From a virus, in IMG/VR virus record IMGVR_UViG_3300042691_040569, positions 1 to 30,111 of that record: a stretch of DNA of 30,111 bases. One strand, written 5' to 3'. Under the pieces are notes generated by a model, which was not told the origin of the DNA, ran no database searches, and worked only from the letters and a program-made list of their open reading frames with translations. Each line of letters begins with the position of its first letter. The first letter of the stretch is position 1. Positions 29,990-30,111 of this stretch are shown here, piece after piece. A program made the translations under genes and the position numbers.

Positions 29990-30111
29990 TTGTTAAACTA
30001 TACTTACTTTATAAAAGAAGCCTGTTGGAAAGGCTACAGAGTACCACCTCACAAGAAAACAAAGATGAAAGGTGGTAGAAGAGTACCAAACTGTAAACCC
30101 ATAAAAGAAGA
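29990..30111 (+). CDS. Late virion protein, N-terminal part only (right edge)
   Basis: 40 codons visible. TTG at 29990 has GGAGAG 4 nt upstream and is preferred; an in-frame ATG at 29978 has no ribosome site and lies in the hairpin stem. The start LNYTYFIKEACWKGYR recalls capsid-targeting N-termini (MKTFKEFL.EACW.GY) and is followed by TKMKGGRRVPNCKPIKE, the 'K.K.GK.VPNC.P' motif that I know from internal or head-associated proteins of T4-like phages. The rest lies outside the window. Confidence 0.6.
   Translation, partial: MLNYTYFIKEACWKGYRVPPHKKTKMKGGRRVPNCKPIKE

Overview
The window is part of the genome of a T4-like contractile-tailed bacteriophage (AT-rich, densely packed, on both strands). 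The evidence is a run of recognisable T4-type tail and head-completion genes: gp4, gp2-like, gp54-like, a gp26/gp51-type tail chaperone, gp48, gp53, gp27-like, gp5-like, PAAR, gp25, gp6 and a gpI/gp7-like wedge protein. T4-type late-promoter octamers (NATAAATA) lie in front of several late genes. The host cannot be read from the sequence. The overall style recalls T4-like phages of alphaproteobacteria and marine bacteria, but this is an impression and no search was run.

Layout. (1) 1-5284, minus strand: late operon gp4 > gp2-like > gp54-like > tail assembly chaperone with a -1 frameshift > a large tape-measure/hub candidate that runs off the left edge and carries two cell-wall-hydrolase-like domains. 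(2) 5334-11647, plus strand: gp48 > gp53 > hub > spike without a lysozyme domain > a 538-aa multidomain protein of unknown role > PAAR tip. (3) 11644-17951, minus strand: about 20 small overlapping accessory genes, probably driven by a sigma70-type promoter at 17974-18001. They include a C39-like peptidase, a hexapeptide-repeat beta-helix protein, zinc-ribbon proteins and small membrane proteins. (4) 18011-26648, plus strand: late operon gp25 > a 54-aa peptide with a T4 capsid-targeting-like N-terminus > gp6 > a two-frame gene pair (512 aa, then -1 frame, glutaredoxin-like) > a 1301-aa baseplate protein. (5) 26652-28894, minus strand: tRNA-Leu(CAA), tRNA-Gly(TCC), duplicated small-gene cassettes and an AAA+ ATPase. 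(6) 28948-30111: a regulatory hub with a 41-bp promoter module present twice, a divergent promoter, two small plus-strand genes and a final late gene that runs off the right edge.

How it fits together. The late units build the baseplate and finish the head. The hydrolytic activity that T4 carries on its gp5 spike appears to have moved to the tape-measure/hub protein. Early-type units carry small host-interaction genes.

The strongest new observations are these. A 14-bp hairpin with a late promoter embedded in it (29945-29988) looks like the T4 gene e device that blocks translation from early transcripts. There are two candidate -1 frameshift sites, 2661-2667 and 21932-21938. A set of virion-cargo candidates carries T4 gp21-type LxE(G/A) cleavage motifs and one capsid-targeting-like sequence.
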